A DNA stretch of 38,770 nt, taken from contig JAILBT010000059.1 of NCBI GenBank assembly GCA_024680755.1, positions 1 through 38,770 of the forward strand, in the 5' to 3' direction. The notes under the pieces were generated by a model. It was not told the origin of the DNA. It made no database searches and saw only the letters and a program-made list of their open reading frames with translations. The stretch comes from Prevotella sp. Its GTDB lineage: Bacteria > Bacteroidota > Bacteroidia > Bacteroidales > Bacteroidaceae. Both the position numbers and the translations under genes were made by a program. Shown in pieces: positions 1-7,451 of this stretch (its first letter is position 1; every line of letters begins with the position of its first letter).

Positions 1-41
1 CAGTGCAAAGCGATGAAATAACCATTAGTTATATAGAAGCG
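1..41. repeat. 41-bp dispersed repeat, left copy
   Basis: The first 41 bases recur at 38675-38715 in the same orientation with one difference (T at position 26 here, G there). The core ATAAC-N5-GTTAT is a small inverted repeat, and the single change falls in its loop. The window starts exactly at this repeat, which suggests an assembly break at a multicopy sequence. It lies upstream of the recombinase gene; its function is unknown. Confidence 0.8.
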
Positions 42-54
42 GTAACAGAATATA

Positions 55-73
55 GCTGTCGCTACGCGGCAGC
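55..73 (+). other. Small hairpin upstream of the recombinase gene
   Basis: Two 8-base arms (55-62 and 66-73) pair around a TAC loop with one G-T wobble. It ends 32 bases before the TTG start of the recombinase. No T-run follows, so it is not an obvious terminator. It could be the remains of an upstream palindrome or a leader structure. Confidence 0.4.
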
Positions 74-105
74 ACACCTGAAACATAAACATAGAGAACA
101 ACATC

Positions 106-1050
106 TTGCAGAAAGAGCTGACCATAGAAGCGTTCATTGACTATCTGACACACGAGCAGCGCGCACAGCCGCAGACGGTCAGCACCTACGAGTCGCACCT
201 GCGCCACTTCCAGCAGTGGATGCAGCAGCAGGACGAGTCGCTGACCTGGAACGACGTCGATACCGACATGATTCGCGAGTGGATGAGCACACGCATGGAC
301 GAGGGCATGAAGGCCAAGAGCATCAAGGCACGGCTGTCGGCCCTGCGCTCCTTCTTCCGCTTCGCCCTGCGCCGCCAGCTGGTCAAGACCGACCCCTCGC
401 ACCTGGTCGCCTCGCCGAAGGTGCCCAAGCCACTGCCCATGTTCGTTCGCGAGAAAGAGATGGACAGCCTGCTCGACGACACGGCCTGGGACGAGTCGCT
501 CAAGAGTCTGCTGCAGCGCGCCATCGTCACTATGCTCTACGAGACCGGACTGCGTTGCGGCGAGCTATGCTCGCTGAACAATGCCGACGTCGATACCGCG
601 CAGATGCAGCTGCGCGTGACAGGCAAGGGCGACAAGACACGCGTGGTGCCCTTCGGCCGCGAGCTGGCCGATGCAGTCGTGGCCTATCAGCAGGAGCGCG
701 ACCGACGGCAGCAGGCCGACGGCGACGCGCTCTTCCTCAGCACCCGCGGGCGGCGCATCAGCAGACGGGCCGTCTATCAGCTCACACACGACGCCCTGTC
801 AACCGTCACGTCGCTGCCGCGACGCTCGCCACATGTGCTCAGACACAGCTATGCCACGGCCATGCTCAACCACGGAGCGCAGCTCGAGGGAGTCAGACGG
901 CTGCTCGGACACGCCAACCTCGACGCTACAGAGATATACACACACGCCACCTTCGAACAGTTGCGGCGAGCCTACAAAAAGGCCCATCCGCGAGAAGAAC
1001 CTCCCGAAATAGGCCCACAGAAGTTTGGCAGTGTCAAGGAAAAGACGTAA
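106..1050 (+). CDS. xerC: Tyrosine recombinase, XerC/XerD type
   Basis: A 314-residue site-specific recombinase of the tyrosine integrase family. The N-terminal core-binding (SAM-like) domain covers about residues 5-95 and the catalytic domain about 112-290. All active-site residues are present: R150, K174, H243, R246, H269 and the nucleophile Y278. Length and lack of extra domains fit a Xer protein for chromosome-dimer resolution rather than a phage integrase; position next to hpf and the tRNA-tuf operon also fits the usual Bacteroidota arrangement. The start is TTG at 106: no in-frame ATG lies upstream before the TGA at 79-81, and this start keeps the whole N-terminal domain. The last codons overlap the promoter of the next gene. 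XerC versus XerD cannot be decided from sequence alone. Confidence 0.85.
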   Translation: MQKELTIEAFIDYLTHEQRAQPQTVSTYESHLRHFQQWMQQQDESLTWNDVDTDMIREWMSTRMDEGMKAKSIKARLSALRSFFRFALRRQLVKTDPSHLVASPKVPKPLPMFVREKEMDSLLDDTAWDESLKSLLQRAIVTMLYETGLRCGELCSLNNADVDTAQMQLRVTGKGDKTRVVPFGRELADAVVAYQQERDRRQQADGDALFLSTRGRRISRRAVYQLTHDALSTVTSLPRRSPHVLRHSYATAMLNHGAQLEGVRRLLGHANLDATEIYTHATFEQLRRAYKKAHPREEPPEIGPQKFGSVKEKT

Positions 1051-1055
1051 CTTTG
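1024..1055 (+). promoter_or_regulatory. Bacteroidota-type promoter for the PD-(D/E)XK gene
   Basis: TTTG at 1024-1027, 20 bases, then TAACTTTG at 1048-1055. This matches the -33/-7 form used by the Bacteroidota primary sigma factor. The -7 box contains the TAA stop codon of the recombinase gene, so the promoter lies inside the preceding gene. The next start codon is 20 bases downstream. Confidence 0.75.
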
Positions 1056-1075
1056 CAGGGGATTAACAACAAAAG

Positions 1076-1996
1076 ATGGAAAAAAAAGAACAGTTTGTCA
1101 GATTCGACTGGGCCATGAAGCGGCTGCTGCGCAACAAGGCCGACTATGTAGTGGTGGAGGGACTGATCACCACCCTGCTGGGCAAGACCATTACCATCAA
1201 GAAACTGCTGGAGAGCGAGAGCAACCAAGACAGCGAGGAGGCCAAGCAGAACCGCGTGGACTTGCTGGCTGAAGACGAAACGGGCGCGCTCTACCTGGTG
1301 GAGGTGCAGAACGAGACGGAATTTGCCTACTTCCAGCGGATGCTCTTCGGCACATCGAAACTGGTGACGGAATACATCAACCGAGGACAGGGCTACGAGA
1401 ACATCCGCAAGGTGTACAGCATCAACATCGTCTATTTCAACCTGGGACAAGGCAAGGACATCGTCTATCACGGCAAGACCGAGTTTCGTGGCATCCACGA
1501 TGGCGACATCCTGCAACTGTCGCCTTTCCAGAAGCAGAAGTTCGATGTCGACGCGGTGAGCGATCTCTACCCTGAGTACTTCATCCTGAAGGCCAACGAC
1601 TTCAACCGTTGGTCCAAGGAGCCCATTGAGCAGTGGCTGTATGTGCTGTCCACGGGAGACATTCCCGAGGATGCCGATGCTCCCGGTCTGAGTGCGGCGC
1701 GCCAGCGAATGCGCTTGGCCTGTATGACGAAGGCCGAACTCAACGCCTACTACCGCCATCTTGACAACGTGGTCATCCTGCGTGACAATATCACTACCGC
1801 GAGGGGTGAGGGGCGTGCAGAGGGCCGTGCAGAGGGCCGCGCAGAGGGCCGCGCAGAGGGCCGCGCAGAGGGCCGTGCAGAGGGCCGTGCAGAAGAACGG
1901 CTGGAAAACGCACGAAAGATGAAACAACTGCAAGTCAACGCCTCGGTCATCAGCCAAGTGACGGGCTTGTCAGAAGCCGAGATAGCAGCCCTATAG
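1076..1996 (+). CDS. Rpn/PD-(D/E)XK nuclease family protein (putative transposase)
   Basis: A 306-residue protein of the PD-(D/E)XK family often annotated as 'Rpn family recombination-promoting nuclease/putative transposase'. The nuclease core shows D62 in NRVDLLAED and the E-V-Q triad at 76-78 ([11 protein letters not shown]), the usual D...ExQ form of this family. Residues about 244-273 are a run of EGRA tetrapeptides encoded by seven 12-bp DNA repeats, a familiar feature of this family, followed by a short C-terminal segment ([13 protein letters not shown]) resembling the helix end seen in relatives. It has its own promoter and sits between the recombinase gene and hpf, genes that are normally adjacent, so it looks like an insertion. 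Members are multicopy and poorly characterised; E. coli Rpn proteins cut DNA and stimulate recombination. Target and role here are unknown. Confidence 0.8.
   Translation: MEKKEQFVRFDWAMKRLLRNKADYVVVEGLITTLLGKTITIKKLLESESNQDSEEAKQNRVDLLAEDETGALYLVEVQNETEFAYFQRMLFGTSKLVTEYINRGQGYENIRKVYSINIVYFNLGQGKDIVYHGKTEFRGIHDGDILQLSPFQKQKFDVDAVSDLYPEYFILKANDFNRWSKEPIEQWLYVLSTGDIPEDADAPGLSAARQRMRLACMTKAELNAYYRHLDNVVILRDNITTARGEGRAEGRAEGRAEGRAEGRAEGRAEGRAEERLENARKMKQLQVNASVISQVTGLSEAEIAAL
1808..1891 (+). repeat. 12-bp tandem repeat, seven units, inside the Rpn-like gene
   Basis: Seven consecutive units of GAGGGCCGTGCA, differing only by synonymous changes (one GGGGCG, three GCGC variants). Each unit encodes E-G-R-A. 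Because the unit is a multiple of three, gain or loss of units would change linker length without a frameshift. Confidence 0.95.
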
Positions 1997-2055
1997 ACTA
2001 AGAACGACATTCAACAGTGTTCAACAAGTTTTTGTGTAAAAAACGTGAACGAATA

Positions 2056-2087
2056 TTTGGTGGTGTCGCCGAATAGTCTTATCTTTG
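2056..2087 (+). promoter_or_regulatory. Promoter for hpf
   Basis: TTTG at 2056-2059, 20 bases, TATCTTTG at 2080-2087. It lies in the 189-base gap between the Rpn-like gene and hpf. It would give a leader of roughly 90 bases before the hpf ATG at 2186. Confidence 0.75.
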
Positions 2088-2185
2088 CAGCAGATGCGAG
2101 CCGACGAGGGCTAACCCACAACCGCTCTCACTCGCGCGCACATTATATAATATACAGATGTTAAACCTTAAAGACACTTACAACT

Positions 2186-2485
2186 ATGGAGATCAAAATC
2201 CAGTCCATTCACTTCGACGCCACGGAGAAACTGCAGGCCTTCATAGAAAAGAAAGCCGCCAAACTGGAGAAAAGCTGCGAAGAGCTGTCCCTCGTCGAGT
2301 TCCAGCTCAAGGTAGAGAAGCCCCAGACCGCCGACAACAAGACCGTTTCCGTCACGGCCAACCTGCCCGGGCAGAAAATCTACGTTGAGAAGACATGCGA
2401 CACCTTCGAGGAGGCTGTCGACCTCAGCATCGATGCTTTGAGGGTGCAAATCCAGAAATTTAAGGAAAAAATGAGGAATTATTGA
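2186..2485 (+). CDS. hpf: Ribosome hibernation promoting factor (HPF/YfiA family)
   Basis: A 99-residue protein matching the short HPF/RaiA family throughout: the N-terminal strand MEIKIQSIHFDATEKL, helix LQAFIEKKAAKLEK, and the core YVEKTCDTFEEAVDLSIDAL. Family members bind the decoding region of the 30S subunit and help inactivate or dimerise ribosomes when growth slows. The long C-terminal dimerisation domain of long-form HPF is absent. It has its own promoter and is followed after about 20 bases by the promoter of the tRNA-tuf operon, so it is placed with the translation genes but is probably separately controlled. Confidence 0.92.
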   Translation: MEIKIQSIHFDATEKLQAFIEKKAAKLEKSCEELSLVEFQLKVEKPQTADNKTVSVTANLPGQKIYVEKTCDTFEEAVDLSIDALRVQIQKFKEKMRNY

Positions 2486-2503
2486 AAAAAAAGCGCCAAA
2501 AAT

Positions 2504-2534
2504 TTTGGTGGTTAAAAAAAAGTGTGTACCTTTG
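2504..2534 (+). promoter_or_regulatory. Promoter of the tRNA-tuf-secE-nusG operon
   Basis: TTTG at 2504-2507, 19 bases, TACCTTTG at 2527-2534. No other clear promoter appears before tuf, so it probably drives three tRNAs, tuf, tRNA-Trp, secE and nusG, and perhaps the ribosomal genes beyond. The -7 box overlaps the left arm of a 12-bp inverted repeat (2529-2540 with 2573-2584). Confidence 0.75.
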
Positions 2535-2584
2535 CACCCGATTTCCGATAAAACCTACTTCTATTTAGAAAACGGGTGCAAAGG
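2529..2584. repeat. Perfect 12-bp inverted repeat across the tRNA-tuf transcription start
   Basis: CCTTTGCACCCG at 2529-2540 and its exact complement CGGGTGCAAAGG at 2573-2584, separated by 32 bases. The left arm contains most of the -7 element and the expected transcription start lies in or just after it. It could be an operator for a dimeric regulator or a leader structure removed during tRNA processing. Confidence 0.7.
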
Positions 2585-2595
2585 AACTCAAAAAA

Positions 2596-2678
2596 GGGTG
2601 GTTTCCAGAGCGGCCAAATGGGGCAGACTGTAAATCTGCTGTCTTTCGACTTCGGTGGTTCGAATCCATCACCACCCA
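2596..2678 (+). tRNA. tRNA-Tyr (GTA)
   Basis: An 83-base class II tRNA. The acceptor stem GGGTGGT pairs with ACCACCC and A is the discriminator. The anticodon GTA is at 2630-2632 inside a CTGTAAA loop; a long variable arm follows; the T-loop is GTTCGAATC. CCA is not encoded. Confidence 0.95.
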
Positions 2679-2700
2679 CTCTCTACAGGGGAATAACTTT

Positions 2701-2773
2701 GCGGAAATAGCTCAGTTGATAGAGCACTAGCCTTCCAAGCTGGGGGTCGCGGGTTTGAGCCCCGTTTTCCGCT
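2701..2773 (+). tRNA. tRNA-Gly (TCC)
   Basis: A 73-base tRNA. The acceptor stem GCGGAAA pairs with TTTCCGC, T is the discriminator, and the anticodon TCC is at 2734-2736. CCA is not encoded. Confidence 0.94.
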
Positions 2774-2780
2774 CAACGTC

Positions 2781-2852
<72 letters not shown>

Positions 2853-2911
2853 CATTTTTCCGAGGGGAAAGCGAAAAACTCTCTGATTAAACTATTAAAA
2901 AATAACACAAA

Positions 2912-4096
2912 ATGGCAAAAGAGAACTTTGTGCGCACCAAACCGCACGTAAACATCGGCACCATCGGTCATGTGGACCATGGAAAGACCACTTTGACCGC
3001 TGCCATCACCACCGTGCTGGCTAAGCAGGGTCTGTCAGAGGTGAAGTCGTTCGACCAGATCGACAACGCTCCCGAGGAGAAGGAGCGCGGTATCACCATC
3101 AACACCGCACATGTGGAGTATGAGACCAAGAAGCGTCACTATGCACACGTGGACTGCCCGGGACACGCCGACTATGTGAAGAACATGGTTACGGGTGCTG
3201 CCCAGATGGACGGTGCTATCCTGGTGGTTGCCGCCACAGACGGCCCCATGCCTCAGACCCGTGAGCACGTCCTGCTCGCCCGTCAGGTGAACGTGCCCCG
3301 CCTGGTGGTCTTCCTGAACAAGTGCGACATGGTTGACGACGAGGAAATGCTCGAGCTGGTCGAGATGGAGGTTCGCGAGATCCTGGAGCAGTATGAGTTC
3401 GAGGACGACACCCCAATCATCCGTGGCTCTGCCCTGGGCGCCCTGAACGGCGTTGAAAAGTGGGAGCAGAAGGTTATGGAGCTGATGGACACTTGCGACG
3501 AGTGGATTCAGGAGCCCCCGCGCGACCTGGACAAGCCTTTCCTGATGCCCGTTGAGGACGTGTTCTCTATCACCGGTCGTGGCACCGTGGCCACAGGTCG
3601 TATCGAGACTGGCCGCGTGAAGGTGGGCGACGCTGTGGAGCTGCTCGGTCTGGGCGAGGACAAGAACTCGGTTGTGACCGGCGTGGAGATGTTCCGCAAG
3701 ATACTTGACGAGGGCGAGGCTGGCGACAACGTAGGTCTGCTGCTCCGCGGTATCGACAAGAACGAGATTAAGCGCGGTATGGTGCTCTGCCACCCGGGTC
3801 AGATTAAGCCCTTCAAGAAGTTCAAGGCTTCTATCTATGTCCTGAAGAAGGAAGAGGGCGGACGCCACACACCGTTCGGCAACAAGTATCGTCCCCAGTT
3901 CTACCTCCGCACCATGGACTGCACCGGTGAGATTTCTCTGCCCGAGGGAGTCGAGATGGTGATGCCTGGCGACAACGTTGAGATCAACGTCGAACTCATC
4001 TACGCCGTGGCTCTGAATGGGGGTCTGCGTTTCGCTATCCGTGAGGGCGGCCGCACCGTAGGCTCTGGCCAGATTACCGAGGTTTACGAGGACTAA
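2912..4096 (+). CDS. tuf: Translation elongation factor Tu
   Basis: A 394-residue EF-Tu, full length. It is the GTPase that delivers aminoacyl-tRNA to the ribosome. G1 is GHVDHGKT at residues 19-26, the switch I region carries RGITIN, G3 is DCPGH and G4 is NKCD. Domains 2 and 3 are complete, ending [13 protein letters not shown]. It follows three tRNA genes and precedes tRNA-Trp, the normal Bacteroidota order, so mature tRNAs and EF-Tu come from one transcript. Only one tuf copy is seen in the window. Confidence 0.98.
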   Translation: MAKENFVRTKPHVNIGTIGHVDHGKTTLTAAITTVLAKQGLSEVKSFDQIDNAPEEKERGITINTAHVEYETKKRHYAHVDCPGHADYVKNMVTGAAQMDGAILVVAATDGPMPQTREHVLLARQVNVPRLVVFLNKCDMVDDEEMLELVEMEVREILEQYEFEDDTPIIRGSALGALNGVEKWEQKVMELMDTCDEWIQEPPRDLDKPFLMPVEDVFSITGRGTVATGRIETGRVKVGDAVELLGLGEDKNSVVTGVEMFRKILDEGEAGDNVGLLLRGIDKNEIKRGMVLCHPGQIKPFKKFKASIYVLKKEEGGRHTPFGNKYRPQFYLRTMDCTGEISLPEGVEMVMPGDNVEINVELIYAVALNGGLRFAIREGGRTVGSGQITEVYED

Positions 4097-4157
4097 GCGA
4101 CAGTTCCGTAGGTTGCGAAACCATCGCAACAAGCGAGACAAAAAAAAGCATAACACA

Positions 4158-4185
4158 GTCTCCCGCTCCGAGCGGGGCGGGAGAC
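4158..4185 (+). other. Strong hairpin between tuf and tRNA-Trp
   Basis: GTCTCCCGC at 4158-4166 pairs perfectly with GCGGGAGAC at 4177-4185. An alternative inner pairing CCCGCT/AGCGGG is possible. No T-run follows, so it is not a standard terminator. It may be a processing or mRNA-stability element at the 3' end of tuf. Confidence 0.6.
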
Positions 4186-4190
4186 GACAC

Positions 4191-4263
4191 ACGGGAATAG
4201 CTCAGTTGGTAGAGCATCGGTCTCCAAAACCGAGGGTCGTGGGTTCGAGTCCTCCTTCCCGTG
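4191..4263 (+). tRNA. tRNA-Trp (CCA)
   Basis: A 73-base tRNA. The acceptor stem ACGGGAA pairs with TTCCCGT, G is the discriminator, and the anticodon CCA is at 4224-4226. It sits between tuf and secE as in other Bacteroidota. Confidence 0.95.
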
Positions 4264-4284
4264 CTTAACGATGTAAATAGAGAG

Positions 4285-4485
4285 ATGTCAAAGAATATTT
4301 CTACTTTCGTCAACTACTGCAAGGCTTGTTACGACGAGCTTGTATATAAGGTGACATGGCCCACGCGCAAGGAGCTTACCCACAGCACCGTGGTCGTGTT
4401 GATTGCTTCGCTTGTCATAGCCGTGGTGGTTTGGTGCATGGATGTGATTTTCGAGGCTGCCATGAAGGCAGTCTATCCTGCATAA
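4285..4485 (+). CDS. secE: Preprotein translocase subunit SecE
   Basis: A 66-residue single-span SecE, part of the SecYEG channel in the inner membrane. It has the amphipathic segment with the conserved KVTWPTRKEL motif, followed by one transmembrane helix (about residues 39-57, VVVLIASLVIAVVVW). An in-frame GTG at 4261 would overlap the 3' end of tRNA-Trp, so the ATG at 4285 is preferred. It lies 22 bases after the tRNA and 29 bases before nusG. Confidence 0.95.
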   Translation: MSKNISTFVNYCKACYDELVYKVTWPTRKELTHSTVVVLIASLVIAVVVWCMDVIFEAAMKAVYPA

Positions 4486-4514
4486 GCTAATCAAACTGTA
4501 AGAGGCAACAAGCG

Positions 4515-5072
4515 ATGGCTGCTACGAACACAGACTCGATGAAATGGTATGTTCTCCGTGCCGTGAGTGGCAAGGAGGCAAAGGTGAAAGAGTATCTTGA
4601 TGCCCTGATAAAGGTGGACGACGTGCTTCAAGGCGTTTGCGGAGAGGTTATGTTGCCTACTGAGAAGTATGCTCAGCTGAGAGGCGGCAAGAGAGTGGTC
4701 AAGGAACGTCTTTTCCTGCCGGGCTATGTGTTGGTGCAGTGTCAGATGTCGCCCGAGGTGGCAAGCAAGCTGCGCTTCACACCTAACGTGCTCGGTTTCC
4801 TCGGAGGCATGGATACTCCGTCGCCCGTCCGTCAGGCAGACATCAATCGCATACTGGGCACCGTTGACGAGACGGCACTCAAGGTGGAAGAGATGGACAT
4901 CCCGTTCTCCATCGACGAGACAGTAAACGTGGTCGATGGACCCTTCAGCGGCTTCAAAGGCGTGGTGGAAGAGGTGCAGAGCGACAAGCACAGACTGAAG
5001 GTCTCTGTCACTATCTTCGGCAGGAAGACACCGGTGGAGCTGACCTTCAACCAGGTGGAAAAAATTGTTTAG
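4515..5072 (+). CDS. nusG: Transcription termination/antitermination factor NusG
   Basis: A 185-residue NusG that binds RNA polymerase and links it to Rho or to the ribosome. The N-terminal NGN domain (about 9-115) starts MKWYVLRAVSGKE and includes LFLPGYVLV. The C-terminal KOW domain (about 128-185) has the pattern VNVVDGPFSGFKGVVEEV followed by FGRKTPVEL. No extra insert domain is present. It is cotranscribed with secE. Confidence 0.97.
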   Translation: MAATNTDSMKWYVLRAVSGKEAKVKEYLDALIKVDDVLQGVCGEVMLPTEKYAQLRGGKRVVKERLFLPGYVLVQCQMSPEVASKLRFTPNVLGFLGGMDTPSPVRQADINRILGTVDETALKVEEMDIPFSIDETVNVVDGPFSGFKGVVEEVQSDKHRLKVSVTIFGRKTPVELTFNQVEKIV

Positions 5073-5086
5073 GACAAACGAATGGC

Positions 5087-5152
5087 AGGGGCGCATGTTA
5101 CGGTACGCCTCTTTCCATCTATATACGGCCAGAGAGGCTTCCACTCCCAGGC
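5087..5152 (+). promoter_or_regulatory. Possible structured leader of the rplK-rplA genes
   Basis: The 115-base gap between nusG and rplK holds a 7-bp stem (5087-5093 with 5106-5112, one G-T pair) and a second GC-rich segment at 5128-5152. In many bacteria ribosomal protein L1 represses translation by binding a structured leader just here. I can see structure but not a defined L1 site, so this is a position-based inference. Confidence 0.3.
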
Positions 5153-5187
5153 TTATATGAGTTAAATAAATTAATAGTTAACAAGAA

Positions 5188-5625
5188 ATGGCTAAAGAAG
5201 TTGCTGGAATAATCAAATTGCAGATTAAGGGTGGCGCAGCCAATCCCTCGCCTCCAGTAGGCCCGGCCCTTGGTTCCAAGGGTATCAACATCATGGGCTT
5301 CTGCAAGGAGTTCAACGCCCGCACACAGGATAAGGCTGGCAAGATACTGCCTGTCGTTATCACTTACTATACCGACAAGTCATTCTCCTTCATCGTCAAG
5401 ACGCCTCCCGCTGCCGTGCAGCTGCTCGAGGTGGCTAAGGTGAAGAGTGGTTCGGCCGAGCCTAACCGTCGCAAGGTGGGCAGCGTCACCTGGGACCAGG
5501 TGCGCGCCATTGCCGAGGACAAGATGAGCGACCTGAACTGCTTCACCGTCGAGAGCGCCATGAAGCTGATTGCCGGTACGGCCAGGAGCATGGGTATCAC
5601 CGTGAAAGGCGATTTCCCCGCATAA
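5188..5625 (+). CDS. rplK: 50S ribosomal protein L11
   Basis: A 145-residue L11, full length. The N-terminal domain begins [20 protein letters not shown] with the proline-rich [23 protein letters not shown] signature. The C-terminal rRNA-binding domain includes GTARSMGI. L11 forms the GTPase-associated centre with 23S rRNA and the L10-L7/L12 stalk encoded just downstream. Confidence 0.98.
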   Translation: MAKEVAGIIKLQIKGGAANPSPPVGPALGSKGINIMGFCKEFNARTQDKAGKILPVVITYYTDKSFSFIVKTPPAAVQLLEVAKVKSGSAEPNRRKVGSVTWDQVRAIAEDKMSDLNCFTVESAMKLIAGTARSMGITVKGDFPA

Positions 5626-5645
5626 CACTTTAAACTTCAAAGACA

Positions 5646-6338
5646 ATGGCAAAACTTACAAAGAATCAGAAGATCGCCGCCGAGAAGATTGAAGCAGGGA
5701 AGCTCTACACGCTGAAGGAAGCCGCCGCACTCGTCAAGGAGATCACAACAACCAAGTTTCCTGCTTCGGTTGACATTGACGTGCGACTGGGTGTTGACCC
5801 ACGCAAGGCCAACCAGATGGTGCGCGGCGTGGTCTCACTGCCCAACGGCACCGGTAAGGTGACGCGTGTGCTGGCCCTGTGCACTGCCGACCAGGAGGCC
5901 GCAGCCAAAGAGGCTGGAGCTGACTATGTAGGCTTGGACGAGTATATCGAGAAGATCAAGGGCGGATGGACTGACGTGGACGTCATCATCACCATGCCCT
6001 CATGCATGGGCAAGCTCGGCCCTCTCGGACGTATCCTGGGACCGCGCGGACTGATGCCTAACCCCAAGAGCGGCACCGTGACCATGGACGTGGCCAAGGC
6101 CGTCAAGGAGGTGAAGCAGGGCAAGATTGACTTCAAGGTGGACAAGTCTGGTATCGTGCATACCAGCGTGGGAAAGGTGAGCTTCACGGCTGACCAGATC
6201 TACGAGAACGCCAAGGAGTTCCTCGCCACTATTATCAAGCTGAAGCCCGCTGCCGCAAAAGGCACATACATGAAGAGTATCTTTCTTTCAAGTACGATGA
6301 GTAAGGGTATCAAGGTTGATCCCAAGTCAGTTGAGTAA
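5646..6338 (+). CDS. rplA: 50S ribosomal protein L1
   Basis: A 230-residue L1 of the mobile L1 stalk next to the E site. The family signature [15 protein letters not shown] is present in the central domain, and the N-terminal [13 protein letters not shown] is typical. It starts 20 bases after rplK. In other bacteria L1 also acts as a translational repressor of rplK-rplA. Confidence 0.98.
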   Translation: MAKLTKNQKIAAEKIEAGKLYTLKEAAALVKEITTTKFPASVDIDVRLGVDPRKANQMVRGVVSLPNGTGKVTRVLALCTADQEAAAKEAGADYVGLDEYIEKIKGGWTDVDVIITMPSCMGKLGPLGRILGPRGLMPNPKSGTVTMDVAKAVKEVKQGKIDFKVDKSGIVHTSVGKVSFTADQIYENAKEFLATIIKLKPAAAKGTYMKSIFLSSTMSKGIKVDPKSVE

Positions 6339-6359
6339 CCCTAAAAAACGTTTGAAGCA

Positions 6360-6878
6360 ATGAAAAAGGAAGTAAAAGATACTATCATCGTCCAGCTGGG
6401 CGAAATGCTGAAGCAGTACCCTCATTTCTATCTCGTCGATGTTACCGGCCTCAACGCCGAGCAGACATCTGACCTGCGCCGCAAGTGCTTCAAGAGCGAG
6501 ATAAAGATGGTGGTGGTGAAGAACAAGCTGCTGCACAAGGCTATGGAGGCAGCTGAGATTGACTACAGCGAGCTGTACGGTGCCCTCAAGGGCAACACCG
6601 CACTGATGTTCACACAGGTGGCCAACAGCCCCGCCAAGCTGCTCAAGGACTATCTCAAGGCTGGCGTGCCCGCGCTGAAGGCTGCATACGCCGAGGAAGG
6701 CTTCTTCGTCGGTGCCGACAAGCTGGACGAGCTGGTGGCCATCAAGAGCAAGAACGAACTCATCGCCGACGTTGTGGCTATGCTGCAGAGCCCGATGCAG
6801 AGCGTTCTGGGACAGCTCGAGAGCGGTGCAAGCACCATACATGGTGTACTGGAAACTCTCGCCAAGAAAGGAGAGTAA
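6360..6878 (+). CDS. rplJ: 50S ribosomal protein L10
   Basis: A 172-residue L10. The N-terminal rRNA-binding domain contains the pattern LRRKCFKSEIKMVVVKNKLL, and the C-terminal helix that anchors L7/L12 dimers follows. It starts 21 bases after rplA and is followed by rplL, the usual pairing of stalk base and stalk proteins. Confidence 0.97.
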   Translation: MKKEVKDTIIVQLGEMLKQYPHFYLVDVTGLNAEQTSDLRRKCFKSEIKMVVVKNKLLHKAMEAAEIDYSELYGALKGNTALMFTQVANSPAKLLKDYLKAGVPALKAAYAEEGFFVGADKLDELVAIKSKNELIADVVAMLQSPMQSVLGQLESGASTIHGVLETLAKKGE

Positions 6879-6926
6879 CAATCAACCACACATTAATCAA
6901 GAACAACAAAAAACATTTATACAAAA

Positions 6927-7307
6927 ATGGCAGACATCAAAGCTATTGCTGAGGAGTTGGTTAACCTCACAGTGAAAGAAGTAAACGAGTTGAAGAACCT
7001 CCTGAAGGAGGAGTATGGAATTGAGCCCGCCGCTGCTGCTGTCGCTGTGGCCGCTGGTCCCGCTGCTGCCGGTGCCGCCGAGGCTGCCGAGGAGAAGACC
7101 TCTTTCGACGTTGTGCTCAAGGAGGTTGGCAGCGCCAAGCTGCAGGTGGTCAAGGCCGTCAAGGAGGCTTGCGGCTTGGGCCTGAAGGAGGCTAAGGACC
7201 TGGTTGACGGCGCTCCCGCAACTGTCAAGGAGGGTCTCTCGAAAGAGGAGGCCGAGAACCTGAAGAAGACCATCGAGGCCGCCGGCGCCGTGGTCGAGCT
7301 GAAGTAA
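6927..7307 (+). CDS. rplL: 50S ribosomal protein L7/L12
   Basis: A 126-residue L7/L12. It has an N-terminal dimerisation domain (1-35), an alanine-rich flexible hinge (about 36-60), and a C-terminal factor-binding domain with [13 protein letters not shown] and [11 protein letters not shown]. It starts 48 bases after rplJ. Hairpins between this gene and rpoB probably adjust the ratio of stalk protein to polymerase. Confidence 0.98.
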   Translation: MADIKAIAEELVNLTVKEVNELKNLLKEEYGIEPAAAAVAVAAGPAAAGAAEAAEEKTSFDVVLKEVGSAKLQVVKAVKEACGLGLKEAKDLVDGAPATVKEGLSKEEAENLKKTIEAAGAVVELK

Positions 7308-7330
7308 TCCGAGACAACTCAGCACACCGG

Positions 7331-7365
7331 TATCTCCCATAACAGGCTGAACGGCCGGGGAGATA
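7331..7365 (+). other. Hairpin 1 in the rplL-rpoB gap
   Basis: TATCTCCC at 7331-7338 pairs with GGGAGATA at 7358-7365. The sequence after it is A-rich rather than T-rich, so it resembles a processing or stability hairpin more than a terminator. Confidence 0.55.
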
Positions 7366-7383
7366 TTAAAAATACTTAAAAGG

Positions 7384-7426
7384 TTAGGGACTACCCAGTC
7401 GGCAGTCCCTAATCTTTCATTTTTTT
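7384..7426 (+). terminator. Attenuator-like terminator between rplL and rpoB
   Basis: TTAGGGACT at 7384-7392 pairs perfectly with AGTCCCTAA at 7404-7412, followed by TCTTTCATTTTTTT. This is an intrinsic-terminator shape 26 bases before the rpoB start. A partial terminator at this spot is known in E. coli and lowers rpoBC expression relative to rplL; the same job is inferred here. Confidence 0.7.
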
Positions 7427-7451
7427 AAGAATAACATCACACCAACTGAAG

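Noticed and set aside
106..1050. Recombinase as an integrase of a mobile island bounded by the end repeats
   Set aside because: Its size, its place beside hpf and the tRNA-tuf operon, and the core genes that follow fit a chromosomal Xer protein. The region between the repeats is mostly essential housekeeping DNA.
2694..2701. TAACTTTG directly before tRNA-Gly, resembling a -7 box
   Set aside because: No TTTG lies 19-20 bases upstream, and the G is the first base of the tRNA. The tRNAs are better explained by the promoter at 2504-2534.
4261..4284. GTG at 4261 as the secE start
   Set aside because: It lies in the last bases of tRNA-Trp, and the extra eight residues are not part of the SecE family. 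The ATG at 4285 gives the normal N-terminus.
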